A stretch of DNA of 64,000 nt from Bryoerythrophyllum caledonicum (lineage: Eukaryota; Streptophyta; Bryopsida; Pottiales; Pottiaceae), in the NCBI GenBank assembly GCA_963971425.1, contig OZ020514.1:17829406-17893405 (forward strand), read 5' to 3'. How positions within the stretch are numbered: the first letter of the stretch is position 1; the number at the start of each line of letters is the position of its first letter. Made by a program: the position numbers and the translations under genes. Shown one piece after another: positions 38,001 through 47,095 of the stretch. The notes beneath the pieces are model-generated. The model was not told where the DNA came from, searched no databases, and saw nothing but the letters and a program-made list of their open reading frames with translations.

Positions 38001-38601
38001 AGGGAGTTTCAAAGTTTGTTTGGTCTGAGGAGTTACCTACTTCATATGTACGATTTATTAAAGATTGGGGTATGGGGGTTCTAAACAATCGCTCTAACTC
38101 ATCAAGTTGTTGATCATGAATGTTAGGTTTTTCATCCACTTCTTCCTCTTCTGAGGATCCTTCCTTTTCTAAGGATTTAGACCAAACCTTCTCACTTTGG
38201 GTCTCCCAATTTACTTCTTCCGGGCTACTAGAACAACAAGAGTGACTCGTATATTTTTTATCTTTTCTTTTTCCTATATATTTCTTCCTAGGATTTTTTA
38301 AGGCTGCAAATACTAACTCTTCTGGGGTAAATTGTGGTGTCTTTGTGTCTGACTGAGGAGAATTTGGAGGATCGGGTAGTGTTTTATATGTTGTCTCCTT
38401 TTTTGTTTGTCTCAATGCCTTTTCTAAGGCTATTTCTATTTCCTCATCTAGTTTGAAGGGAGAAGGAGTTGTAACAGTGTTAAAGGTAGGATTATGTACT
38501 CCTAACACTATAGTTGGTTGTTTCCTCTCTACCCTTTTCTTATAACGTTGAGCTCTCTCGACTTTTTGTTTCTCTCTTTTCTCTTTGTCTTTTCCTGACA
38601 T
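32023..38601 (-). CDS. Gag-Pol polyprotein of the young Ty3/gypsy element, intact
   Basis: 2,192 codons, ATG 38599-38601 to TGA, one uninterrupted frame. Approximate order: a charged N-terminal region (1-365); Gag core (about 370-480; LLGEAQRWYAAL, FLTRFRPQ); four CCHC knuckles at about 638, 666, 745 and 771 (CSNCKGHGHLATEC type), more than the usual one or two; aspartic protease near 1035-1110 (IDSGSSVNLM, LLGRPWL); RT about 1325-1500 (YSFLDGFSGYNQ, FGLCNAPATFQ, FLDDFCVFG); RNase H from about 1626 (VYVDASNMAIG); integrase zinc region about 1800-1890; DDE core (WGIDFVGPI about 1909, SDKGTHF about 1971, HPRANGQTEKSNGI about 2001); GPY motif about 2154. There is no chromodomain. All catalytic residues I can check are present, so the element may be autonomous for reverse transcription and integration. 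Confidence 0.97.
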   Translation of the reverse strand: MSGKDKEKREKQKVERAQRYKKRVERKQPTIVLGVHNPTFNTVTTPSPFKLDEEIEIALEKALRQTKKETTYKTLPDPPNSPQSDTKTPQFTPEELVFAALKNPRKKYIGKRKDKKYTSHSCCSSSPEEVNWETQSEKVWSKSLEKEGSSEEEEVDEKPNIHDQQLDELERLFRTPIPQSLINRTYEVGNSSDQTNFETPYPSPFAQEFESTPIFTHSEAKESIDHFLNDRPSENEEEKHKFRKELLEAFSQILRPTTLNFDIQEEIDQISVEGAEFKYNPIKEEKLDVGEQSEPKEGESLFNSESKEEEHSEPPVREESPAGLPSHTSGRTSPFDSSSASSTSSRSSLSSPPSTPPTPDDPFVNPLAMAHHRMLNIAPFPIFYGDLGEDPDSYLERFQVVAIANNLAIDKYITSFPGNLLGEAQRWYAALDPQPINWDALKEAFLTRFRPQSYHNTLQDQLQSFQMYPTETIAGYYTRLRNLLNRWRDHNMPEAWITNTFTRGLLDPMCIYQVKLSNPANLNAAYEAARNWEAAMQRSNMLLQTKRIPYQDPYLLPVTTQYGMDNSGRDYYPRSTSSQPQLTIQGPPHPREQQLALMPPSHEENELQALQKQFRELSVQVNEGKNKRPKATNQRTNIWCSNCKGHGHLATECRYPIGGTPKLKCAYCGAKGHDITTCRNIKEVKALVQEQPSQNNNQKQPYRITSKQPFTRPGNNNNNPRRNNGYSQHQVWREPNQDRNKEVICYRCREPGHYSRECTNARQQVGFNPLCGRCGQTGHVSTFCTAIITEFPNVRKQVQIQEVESSNTRNVNYMAIDTPQDVFITRSQAKKALEKEPINSSESDYSKVKLNPVLARDMPTILKRPEILKPSPQIIEMTSSDSRENPTQVPITSTLPEKVVPIIPKVEKTSTSMKPLEQPTFYKPSKKIMKESSMSLKKRKHNRIMRLTVGMHPYDILTDLDRLQPQVSLRQLLALSPYCKNELTSSLIRKSAKIQEEGNVKGTKQKINKETSKSQPEIVNVHDISLDPGAPTVDVIIDGTLIDGVQIDSGSSVNLMNVDTMEELGITNLVPTPIILRMADQSRVKPLGKLIQLNTIIGGIDYKIDYIVFKVSESISTYPILLGRPWLSLAKAKDDWGKGTLTIGKGKSQIILPMFPANYHGETQDDASDWTTDPNSESEPEDTNVVQDMPTFKDLGHGEYFVPPSQVDDSDAAIEAWQNAPIFNITIEGKSDKEIPYVSDSDQLLGDKKIPNVRPLVKNTIEINLGTTEDPKPIKIYDELSSKEYEEWLEFFKKENDAFAWTYKDLKGIPPDVCQHRIILEADAKPVRQRQYRMNPKYSLMVKEEIDKLLECNFIYPVPFSEWVSPIVIVPKKNGKIRICQDFRQLNKATKKDFFPLPFSDAVLDGVAGHECYSFLDGFSGYNQVQIAPEDKPLTTFTTDWGTFAYNVMPFGLCNAPATFQRVMTQAFTKYLRKFMEIFLDDFCVFGSKKDHAQNLKKCFNQCKEYGISINAAKSEFATVCGKLLGHVVSKEGISVDPDKVYIILNMEIPKHLTGLKGFLGATGYYRRFIYRFAFIAAPLNVLTKQTLLPGVWTDDCTKAFNKLKRRLSKAPVLIPPDWTKPFEVYVDASNMAIGSVLSQKDSKGHDRPIYFASRQLSAPERNYSVTEREGLGMIFSVQKYRHYLLGYKFTFHIDHDALKYMINKPQLSGRIARWVLLLQEFNFTINVRPGKIHQNADFLSRLSETINPQSIDDNFPDAHIFSVKEGVEVLDVIPKEYADIIYYLTKATFPIEYTSKDKIKLVHQSLPYTMISGVLYKRGKDDVLRRCVNPSEVSMILVGCHDDVCGGHFAGWATAQKALRAGYWWPTLFADATNYVKKCDPCQRVGRPTATKAMPLTPILAQIPFEKWGIDFVGPIKPPSREGQKRYILVATEYVTKWVEALATKNDDADTVAKFIYEHIITRFGCPKEIVSDKGTHFINDTIEKMLQKYFIKHRKSSPYHPRANGQTEKSNGILCKIITKTLQGNASNWDYELNNALWAYRCTIKTTTKATPFQLVYGLEAMLPIEVALPSLRVAISERLDDEQSLRERLDNLERLDEIRGQAYMNMEAIQKQRKTYYDSKLQPKTLKENDLVLLYDSRFQKFPGKFKMRWFGPYKILKSYPNGSVELQDFAGNVHATRYNGYRLKKYVT

Positions 38602-38659
38602 TAGTAATCCCCATAGGTTTTTTATTTTTATCCTTATTCTGAACTTAATTTTTAAATTT

Positions 38660-38944
38660 TTAATTTAAACAAAGATAAATTGCTTCCTCCGTAAGCTTCA
38701 TTCCCTCAACTTCCCATGCAATGTTTCGTGGATACTTATACATAGTTAATAAGGCTCCCATTTCATTTTCTCCCAACCATTCACTGGCTATACCTATTAA
38801 AAGGTCTATCTCACTTTCGGCTATTTTCAAATATCCCCCATCATAAGGTCCTATACGGTGATACGCACAAATTGTAGTGATTAATCTCCTAATTATTTTC
38901 CCACCATTAACTGGGGTACATAAAGGATCACTCTCTCGGTTCAT
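38660..38944 (-). CDS. Small ORF 4 upstream of gag, paralogue of the next two
   Basis: 94 codons, ATG 38942-38944 to TAA 38660-38662, ending 58 bp before the gag-pol ATG. It contains YLKIAESEIDLLIGIASEWL followed by YPRN. The same pattern (hydrophobic-Y...L.I...EIE.LI..A.EWLGE.E+G.LL...YP) occurs in the 93-codon ORF beside it, which shows that both are real coding sequences descended by duplication. No known domain; predicted helical and soluble. Confidence 0.7.
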   Translation of the reverse strand: MNRESDPLCTPVNGGKIIRRLITTICAYHRIGPYDGGYLKIAESEIDLLIGIASEWLGENEMGALLTMYKYPRNIAWEVEGMKLTEEAIYLCLN

Positions 38945-38992
38945 TTTGTCATTGGGGTACTTGTATGGTATTTCAAGGAATTATAAAGAATT

Positions 38993-39274
38993 TTAACTTG
39001 AACAAAGGTGGAGAGCCTCCATGGATAGGTTTAATTCCTTCTCTTTATTTATGGGGTAACCTAAATATGCCAACAATTCCCCTATCTCAAGTTCACCCAA
39101 CCATTCTTTTGCTTGTTCAATCAATCTCTCTATTTCAGTTTCTACTATATCCAAATATTTCCTATCCTGACTAATGAAAGTTTCATAATAAGCTATTCTT
39201 GCATATAAGAATTTAAGGGACTTATTTCTTTCACTTTTAGAATTTAGGCGTTCAATTTTTCTCATTTGCTCCAT
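38993..39274 (-). CDS. Small ORF 3 upstream of gag
   Basis: 93 codons, ATG 39274 to TAA 38993. Its start overlaps the end of the ORF before it by 23 bp (ATGGAGCAAATGAG is read in two frames), an arrangement suited to reinitiation. It contains YLDIVETEIERLIEQAKEWL, clearly similar to small ORF 4. It lies 48 bp from that ORF. Function unknown. Confidence 0.7.
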   Translation of the reverse strand: MEQMRKIERLNSKSERNKSLKFLYARIAYYETFISQDRKYLDIVETEIERLIEQAKEWLGELEIGELLAYLGYPINKEKELNLSMEALHLCSS

Positions 39275-39560
39275 TGAGGTAACAATAGTGACGCCAATCA
39301 GTCAGGGTAAATGGTTCTATCTTAAATTCTCGTGACAGTGGTTCTATTATTAATTCTCTTGGGTAATTGAATTTTTGTAAGAAAGTATTGATGATTTTTT
39401 TTCTATTAATGGAATGTTGGTTGTTGTCTTTAATACGTTCTATTTCTGTCCCCAAAAGTCTAAATAATTTCCCTTCATTGTATTGAATTTTAGAATAAAT
39501 TATTAACAATCTTTTCAACCTTGTCCGTTGTTCCTTAAAAGTTTCATTTGAGGAACTCAT
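39252..39560 (-). CDS. Small ORF 2 upstream of gag
   Basis: 102 codons from ATG 39558-39560, seven bases after the stop of small ORF 1 and just behind a ten-A run; the frame is open a little further back. It contains KLFRLLGTEIERI and a later FNYPREL, placing it in the same family as small ORFs 3 and 4 with more divergence. It is very basic and helical. Function unknown. Confidence 0.65.
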   Translation of the reverse strand: MSSSNETFKEQRTRLKRLLIIYSKIQYNEGKLFRLLGTEIERIKDNNQHSINRKKIINTFLQKFNYPRELIIEPLSREFKIEPFTLTDWRHYCYLNGANEKN

Positions 39561-39567
39561 TTTTTTT

Positions 39568-40065
39568 TTAAATACATAATAAATCAAAGGCTACACTCAC
39601 GGGAACTTCTGGATCTTTAGATAAGAAGTCGGGAAAGAATACTTTGCTCTCTAAGTTTTGTTTACTATAAACAAAGATATAAGTTTCTTGATTAAACTTG
39701 TATCCGTTCCAAGCCCCTAAGCCTCTAGAAATTAATGGTTGTGTTTGAAGTTTCAATCTACCATATTGAGCAAAAAGGTAGTGTAGTTGATATTTTAAAT
39801 ATAAAGTCTTTTTCTTGACAATTACTTCATTAAAACCCTCACCCTTATTCCACACTTTGTTTAAAATTAATTGTTTAATTTCTAAGGGTAGTTGTTCAAA
39901 TTTTTCATTAAATGATTGATCAATTTTTAGGTGAGCCCCATAAAATTGAAATCCTTGTCCGTAATACGCACCTCTATAGACACGATAAAGGGCGCTAAAC
40001 AAATATGGACCACTAAAGAAGTCACTCAAGGTTTCTTCAGAAACCTCCCATGGAAAAGTAGACAT
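39568..40065 (-). CDS. Small ORF 1, first gene after the 5' LTR
   Basis: 165 codons from ATG 40063-40065 to TAA 39568-39570. The start ATG lies in a perfect inverted repeat (40061-40081). It is unlike the other three. It contains a leucine-rich stretch (FEQLPLEIKQLILNKVW) that looks slightly like the start of an F-box, then aromatic-rich sequence (YLKYQLHYLFAQYGRLKL). No assigned function. It sits about 200 bp downstream of the LTR, so it would be the first ORF met by ribosomes. Confidence 0.65.
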   Translation of the reverse strand: MSTFPWEVSEETLSDFFSGPYLFSALYRVYRGAYYGQGFQFYGAHLKIDQSFNEKFEQLPLEIKQLILNKVWNKGEGFNEVIVKKKTLYLKYQLHYLFAQYGRLKLQTQPLISRGLGAWNGYKFNQETYIFVYSKQNLESKVFFPDFLSKDPEVPVSVAFDLLCI

Positions 40066-40081
40066 GTTGTAACAACATGTC
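40061..40081. repeat. Perfect inverted repeat around the start codon of small ORF 1
   Basis: GACATGTTGT-A-ACAACATGTC: ten-base arms with one base between. Both arms contain ATG on the minus strand. It could fold as a hairpin in the leader RNA. Confidence 0.7.
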
Positions 40082-40244
40082 TTCACTCTTTACAAATTTT
40101 AATTTTTAAATTTTTTAAATAATGTTTTTCAAAGTTTATAACTTCACATAAAACTAAATGCTATGATAGTTTACTTAAGTAATTGACTTAAGTTTGACAG
40201 CTTTCCTAATTAAAATTACTTAAAAAAAAAACTTGACGGTACCA

Positions 40245-40262
40245 TCCCCAGCATGGTCGCCA
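40245..40262 (-). promoter_or_regulatory. Primer-binding-site-like sequence
   Basis: On the minus strand it reads TGGCGACCATGCTGGGGA, six bases after the LTR end. It has the TGGCG...GGGGA layout of PBS sites known from plant Athila/Tat elements. The matching tRNA was not identified. Confidence 0.7.
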
Positions 40263-40268
40263 AAAAAA

Positions 40269-42255
40269 TGTAGCGATGGTTTTCACTACTCTAAGAAAAC
40301 ACCCAAGTGTACCCACACCTCATAGGATTCGTTACGGGGATGATCATACGCCTAGTTTTAAGTATTTGGAGATTAATTGTGTCGTTAAAGCTATCTTTTT
40401 AGTTAATTCTTAAGGTTATCTATCTATTTTTAGGGAATTAGGGCGGTTAGCATCACTCTTAAGGGATCCACCCACAAAGTCTAATCCCAAAGGATCTCTC
40501 GTGCCTTAAGACGGAACATTAGTCCTTCTAAGATTGTGCTTATGCCACTAATCCTTAAACACTTGCCACCCTGGGCTAATGGAAGTTTCCATTAAGTCTC
40601 ATTGCATTGGTTCTTTTAATTACAATCTTTAAGAATTCAAATTCTTACCTCATGCAAAATTGCTCCACTTTTCACGTCCGTCCACTAAATCCACGTAATC
40701 ACGTTCTTAAGACAAGGATTAGTCTCAAAAATCACATACACAAGTTAACTTAAGTCTTAAGGAATTTCAGCTCTTAAGTCTCCACTTAAGTTCACCTTTC
40801 CACAATTATCCCTTAAAGACCACGGTGTTCCACACTTATTCGTACCACTTAGTCTTTAAGATGTCTGAATTTTACTTAAGACTTCGCTCTTAGTTGACTC
40901 CATGTTCTTAAGAACACAGTTTCTGTCCTTGAGTTCTTAAGCACTCACTTACTCAATCGGGACTGATTCTTAAGAACCTGTACTGTCTAGACCAATTCAG
41001 CCCTACAGTGTTCTTAAGTTTCTGTCATAAGACTTCCAGAATCGGGAATGCATCTCACTGAATGCAAATGATGTCCCATATTCTCACTCATACGGATCTT
41101 AAGTCCCAGCCCTTAAACTTAAGGGTCTACTGGTACTTAAGATCTCAATCTTCATAAGCTTATGTATCCAAACTTGGACTTAAGATTCTTAAGTTTCTAT
41201 GTTCTGTTCTTAAGTCTTTCTTTGGGATTTATTCCTTATTTTCTCTCTTATGCTAGATTCTTTTAAATACTCACAACTTAGCCTACCTTAGAGAATCCAT
41301 TCTATTAAGGTTAGACTTAATGCCAATTTTTTGTATGCATAATATGACACTCTTGCCATGCATCAAGGTATGCCACTCTTGATGTTTATTGCATCAAATT
41401 GCATTAACATGAATAAGAACTCCATTCTTATTCTTATGATACTCAAGTTATGCTCACTCACACTCGAGATCTTATTAAGTACTTATGCATCACACATCTC
41501 ATGTACTAAGTCACTTAATTTCACATTATCTCCATTAATCTTCACACTCATGATTAATGCTCCAACACACACACAAGGTCACACACACGACCTTAGTAGT
41601 TAGGGTATTTCCCTAACTTATTTCATGAAGAATAAATATACCATGCATTCATGCATAGGAATTTTATCCACAATTAATACCTAATGCATGCACTTGTATT
41701 TACAACACACAATGTCAAATTTATGCAATGAAGTTCACATAATATTGCAATTATACATATAACTCAAGTCACAAGACTCTACATATGCAAATTCAATAAC
41801 AATTATATATTCATATATAAAATTAAATACTCTTACAACATTAAGAGTCATCAACTAGCTCTTTCACCTAAAGCTAGGGCTCACTCCAACCTTCCTTCAA
41901 GGAATTTCTATGGTAATGGCCAAGAATGCTAAAAATTCAAGCTAGTCATTCTACTCAACATCCAAGAGGCACACCTCTTGGCAAGAGGTTTTTCCTATCA
42001 TTAACCATTAAGATTAATTCCACTAAATCTTCACATCTCTTCATATCTATTCATGAAAAGGTACAACCTATCCAAAGGGTGCGAGTCCAACCCTTTTCCC
42101 ATTATTTCCTTATTCTTGGATATGAATAGGTACTTTCCACCTAATTATCTACTTAGTGTAAACTTAATCATTAATTTTTTAATTCTCCATATATCTACAA
42201 TCCTTTTTACACTTAATTTTCGGAAAAAAGCTAATTTTGTCATTTTGGCTCTACA
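40269..42255 (-). repeat. 5' LTR of the young retrotransposon
   Basis: Same length and ends as the 3' LTR. It differs at the third codon-sized block from the left (CACTACT versus CACCACT) and near 42201 and 42223. Transcription of the element should start inside it and run leftwards. The TATA box was not resolved. Confidence 0.95.
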
Positions 42256-42260
42256 GGCAA
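42256..42260. other. Target-site duplication GGCAA (right)
   Basis: Copy of the five bases at 22809-22813, directly after the LTR end CTACA. Confidence 0.95.
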
Positions 42261-43380
42261 CAATTAATATGATACTAATATAGACTTCAAATGTATACCA
42301 GGTCACAAAAAGGTCTAGATAGAGTCCACCAGGGGACTTTTTCGCTAGACCGAGGAGGATGTTACCGGGGAGTCACCCTCGTAGAAAAGAGAGGAAAAGA
42401 CTTACAAACAAGAAATTTGCACAAACTAGACAAATTTAACATGGACAAGAGTCACCTTTGTTTTCGCACTACTCGATGCATCTACAATCTCCTTTCTTTG
42501 TCTCTTTTATCTTCTCGCCTTGGCCACTAATCTCCTCCACCTCTACAAACCTCAAAAATCTCCACCACCACCAAACCCTAGGAAATCCGCACCTCTTCCT
42601 CCAAACCCTAACTCTACTACCTCCAAGACACTTGAAAAAGCCTCATCTTCTTCTTCTTCTTCCTCCTTATTGCATTACCTCTCCTTCATTTCTTTGATTA
42701 CTTTTTCAAACCTCAACTCCAAAAAAAGACCAAAAAGAGAGAGAGGGAGAACTTATGAGAGAAAGAGAGAACTAGAGAGGAAGATAGAGGAGAAAATTTG
42801 AGGGGGGGGGGAAGATTTAAGAGAATGAGGGAGAGAGAGAAGAGTTCTGGAGGAGGGGAATTTTGGGAAGGGGACTATTGGAGGGCGGCTGGAGCTGCCT
42901 GGGCGATACCCGGGAACTTGGGTATCAGCCCATACCCGGGGTTGGTACCCAGGCTAGTTCATACCCGGGGTTGGTACCCAGGCTAGTTCATACCCGGGTT
43001 AATACCGGAGTACGTTTTTTTTTTTTTTTTGTCATTTTCTCTTTGGTTTTTTTTCTTTCTTTCTTTCTTTCACTACTACTGATTCTTTCAAACACGAATT
43101 AGCATCTAGAAGATCTAAACTACTTCTAATTACCTCCTAAACTTAACTAGTTATTTTAGGTTAAGTGGTGATTTTAGACTTACATCCCGGGATCTCTTCC
43201 GGGATTCTTTTGAAATTGTTTTCAACTTCTACTAGTGATTTTCAGACCGAGTTTTATCACCACTATAAACCTAATTAACCACTTAAGCATTTCCCTATTT
43301 TTTTCTATCTGCTATCTAATCTAATTCCACACAATACTAATTACTTTTCAAGTTAACTAACACTAAAAATCCTATTTTAA
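42261..43380. other. Continuation of the older locus split by the insertion; small repeat inside
   Basis: No sure gene. A Ser/Pro/Lys-rich ORF (42520-42801, plus) looks compositional. At 42906-43005 two and a half tandem units of about 31 bp contain ATACCCGGGGTTGGTACCC, followed by a T run. The CCGG-rich character matches the DNA left of 22.8 kb. Confidence 0.5.
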
Positions 43381-43896
43381 CTATTTTTTTTTATAGGGGC
43401 AACCAAGTGGAAGTTTTAGACTCCCACAATACATCTCCGTGTCTCCACCACTTGTGTCACTCACATGGACATCCATCTCATTAAGCGTAGGAGTAGCCAT
43501 CAAGAAATTATCAAAACCCTCGTGAAACCATGGTGGTCTCACATCCATACCTCCCGAGAAGGCAAACACATCCACAAGGTTGCCAGTCAAAACTCGAACA
43601 AAACGAGTTGATAGTTGGGCATTCCGCTTATTTTGTGTTAGTCATCCTAATCTATAACCTGTAGTTTCCTCATAGAAATCCAAAGTGAATCCCATAGGAT
43701 ATAGCACTACCGAGCCCACCAGGACATCAAATGACTTGGCCTCCGTGACTGTAGCTTTCACCTTTATGAAGCTCGCATCTTCGACATCATCTCCGCTGAG
43801 TCGCAACATCAACTCCAATTTGTGATGTCCGTAGCGTGCTTTGTACCCCCATAGATGTGTTAATTGTCCATGGACACTTCTCCAAAGTGTCCTCAA
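43381..43896 (-). pseudogene. Retroelement-like coding fragment, decayed
   Basis: Two adjacent open stretches, 43896-43642 and 43590-43381. The first contains SFDVLVGSVVLYPMGFTLDF. They run in the same direction as the decayed gypsy pol at 17.8-20.7 kb. Without the young insertion they would lie only about 3.5 kb upstream of it, so they may be an upstream part of the same old element. No domain recognised with confidence. Confidence 0.4.
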
Positions 43897-43917
43897 TTAA
43901 AACCAACCTCTCCATGG

Positions 43918-43995
43918 CAGATGCTCCTGTCCCCCGTCCCCCGTCTCTGTCCTCGTGCCCGTCCCCATGGCCGTCCCCATTCCCGTCCCGTCTTT
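43918..43995. repeat. CCCCGTCCC-type microsatellite
   Basis: Irregular repeats of CCCGTCCCC / CCGTCCCCAT. Non-coding. Confidence 0.75.
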
Positions 43996-44336
43996 TTATC
44001 CAAAATCCTTACTTTTAGCTTTTCATTTTTATCCAAAACCCTAGCTTTTAGCTGTTAACTTTTAGCTTTAAGCGTTTTTCCTCGACGCATCACTTTTTCA
44101 TCCAAGCTCGACGCGTTCATCCATCTACGCGTTCATCTATTCAACGTGTTCTTCATCTTGTATTCTTTTATAAACATAGATTACTAAAATTCATGCAAAG
44201 GTATCCAAGATATGTGTAAAATTTATGTAGATTGTCGAGAAAAATTATTTTTTATTTGTTGTGATATAAAAACTACATTAAAATGGTTGAACTAATGCGT
44301 TGCAAAGCAAGCTCCAACTGCTACTTTTTAGTTAAA

Positions 44337-44655
44337 ATTCTAATTATAATTGAAATAGCTATCCTTGAATCAAGGATAGTCTATAATTAGGAAGTAAACA
44401 AAACGCATGAATTAGCTCAAATTAGCTGCTGAAATTATCTACAAAAAAAGTCTCAAAATTCTAATACTCTCTCAACATGTTAAACTGCAAAAAATCAAAA
44501 ACCTAATTATTATTTTTCTAATTATAATTGGAATAGCTATCCACAAATCAAGGATAGTCTATAATTAGAAAGTAAACAAAATGCATGAATTAGCTCAAAA
44601 TAGTTGCGGTAATTATTGGCAAAAAGTCTCAAAATTCTAATACTCTCTCAATATA
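44337..44655. repeat. Direct duplication (~140 bp) carrying a hairpin
   Basis: Copies at about 44337-44474 and 44516-44655. Each starts with an inverted repeat (GCTATCCTTG-AAT-CAAGGATAG in the first, extended by TAATTATA/TATAATTA) and continues through AAGTAAACAAAA and AGTCTCAAAATTC. It resembles a MITE or repeat end. Confidence 0.7.
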
Positions 44656-47040
44656 ATGAATATGATCATAATTTATTATATTTGATTCTTATCATTTGAA
44701 TTAGTTTAGAAATATACTATTTGTTACAATATGTAAACGTTAAAATTTTCATTTTTTAGGTATTTTCAATCTAACAGACTAAATAGGATTGAGTATTGAA
44801 CTGTTTAGGAAATATCTTGTAAATGGAAACTGAAAAGCTTTGTAGATCCTAAAGTAGAGTCAATTGGAGCCAATCCTGCCCTCTAGCTTCTAATCTAGAA
44901 AGATGTCTTCAAGATAGCATCTCTTTGATTTTGATTGCAAGGAGTACGTCTATTAGACTGTGAATCCTTAAGTGATGTTGAAAAAGGAAAGAAAACACAA
45001 CACTACAATAGAAATCAGAATATTTTTAGAGCGATTGTCGAATAGATGCCTGAGTTATAGAAAATTTTCATGTAGCAACGATATTGTAGAAAGCCATGGA
45101 ATATGTTTAAGTTGAATTGAGGACTGTTGTTCATAAATAGAAACAAGTATTCTTAAATCAATTTGACAGTGTTCTGTATTGGAGTTGGTGTATGGCCGAG
45201 CGTCTTAAACAGTGATTTTGTCTTATTGATGTTTACTCGGGATAAGAAGGTGTTTGAGAATGATGATGTAGGTTACAGTAATTGAAGTCAATTTTACACA
45301 GTTTGGATTAGGGTCTGGAATTTATGCATACATCCTTCATACATGATCTGAGGGTGTGGTCAATTTGACATACTGTTGAGTGGAACAGATTGGGTATCGT
45401 AAGATGGCACTAGAGATAAGAAGAACAGTTGAAACTTGTCCAATCGAGCTGTGAATTTGGAGTTACTATTATTGGATTGAGAGAATCATATTTAAAACTG
45501 TGTGCACAGTAATTTAATAATAATAAATACGACAAGGTTGGCATAAAATAAAATGTTTTGATGAGTGGTATTGATTGGAACTGCCCTTATAGAAAGTTGA
45601 ACTATGGATCTAGAAAAGAGATCATAGTGAGAGAAAAGTTATTATAATAAGTGACCGTAACTCTATTAGATAGAGTAGAGTAGAAGGGCCCATCTAATCT
45701 ACAATAAATCTAGTGAATAGAATTATATGAAATAAAGTAAGTATTAGATTGATTACTGCTTGAAATTTATAGAGTAAGAATGAATTTTATTCGGTCACCT
45801 ATTTGAATTTTCTTAGATGAATGATAATTAAGGAGTAATCACCCTTAACAACTAAGCCTATATGATCAAGTAGAATTTAAAGGAAGACCTTGAATATTTA
45901 TCAGAATTATTATTGTCATTGTAGTAACATAGAAAAAGCCATATTTTATGAAATTTCTATAAATTGTCCCGCTAATTAAGAAGGACTCAAGGACTTAAAA
46001 AGTGATTATGAAAGAAGAATAAAGTGATGAATTGAACTAGGTGAGTTATGATGGATTTGCGAAAGAAATTATTATAAAAGAGTAAGCGGGAGTTTGCTTA
46101 AGATAAATGATTTTCACTCACCATGCCTCATGCATCATTGCATGCCATAAATTGATAGAAGGAATTCAATCATTAGTGAGTAGTCTCAAGGATAATTAAT
46201 GAATTGCATACAGGGCATGGCTACTGTCTAATTGAATTGGTTACTATCTATTTGAACCGGCTATTAATGCCTAGGAGTTGATACTCCCTGGTTTATTGTC
46301 AATTTGAACTACCATTTTTCCTTAATATTTGAGGAATGTAATAACGGTAAATCAAGAATGAGTTTCAGATGAATTTACAGAATTATAGCTTTGGGTTTTT
46401 GTTTCAGAGAATCTTTTATGATAATAATAAAATCATCTACTTTAACACCTACACATTGTGACCATTAGTTACTTAAATACACTAAACGAAAAGACCATTT
46501 CCCGAACGAATGTTATAAAGTAGTTTGGAGTAAGATAAGTGATCTTCAACTTCTTATACTACACAATATTTTTTTATTATAAATACCTCTCCCCAAAGGA
46601 AATAATTGCCAAATGAAGATACATTATTCCATCAAAAGTAGTAATATTCAAATTTTTTGTTATTTTAGATAGTCAAATGGCTATTAATATGGAAATATTT
46701 AGGAGAAATCATGAGAATTGAGATCATTATGATCCAGTTAAATTTGATACTGTTATTCATAATTTGAATTCTGTAAGCCCAAAAATTGACTCCCTAAGAG
46801 AATCAAGTTTTAAACCTACAAGGTCCTATTGTTACTCGATTTAAACCACAACATGTGCTTTACTATAACTTCTAATTTTACTGGTTTGGATCCTTGGCAT
46901 ATATACTTATATATTTAGAATTTATTAATACTATTATTTTAACCCGCTTGGGTAGACTCGATTAACCTTTGAATTAAATACTTAACTCTGGATAAATTAA
47001 ATAGGCACAAGTAATTATTTAATTATTGGTTATGTGATTA
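44656..47040. other. AT-rich DNA, nothing recognised
   Basis: No long ORF on either strand, no RNA gene, and no tandem repeat beyond short A/T tracts. It could be strongly decayed transposon sequence. Confidence 0.5.
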
Positions 47041-47095
47041 TTATTATTTTTTTTATTTTTTTATTTTTTTATTTTTTTATTTTTTTATTTTTTTT
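47041..47095. repeat. Microsatellite of TTTTTTA units
   Basis: About six units of T6-7A. Confidence 0.85.

Larger units (their letters stand above)
22814..42255 (-). mobile_element. Complete young Ty3/gypsy LTR retrotransposon, 19,442 bp
   Basis: It is bounded by 1,987-bp direct LTRs with TG...CA ends and flanked by GGCAA on both sides. Layout in transcription order: 5' LTR, PBS-like site, four small ORFs (40065-38660), gag-pol (38601-32023), a spacer, a long ORF and its broken continuation (30604-27183), an AT-rich 3' region, a polypurine tract and the 3' LTR. There is no chromodomain. The RT box FLDDFCVFG and the C-terminal NGYRLKKY resemble the Athila/Tat (OTA) branch. The very high LTR identity implies recent insertion. 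Confidence 0.95.
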
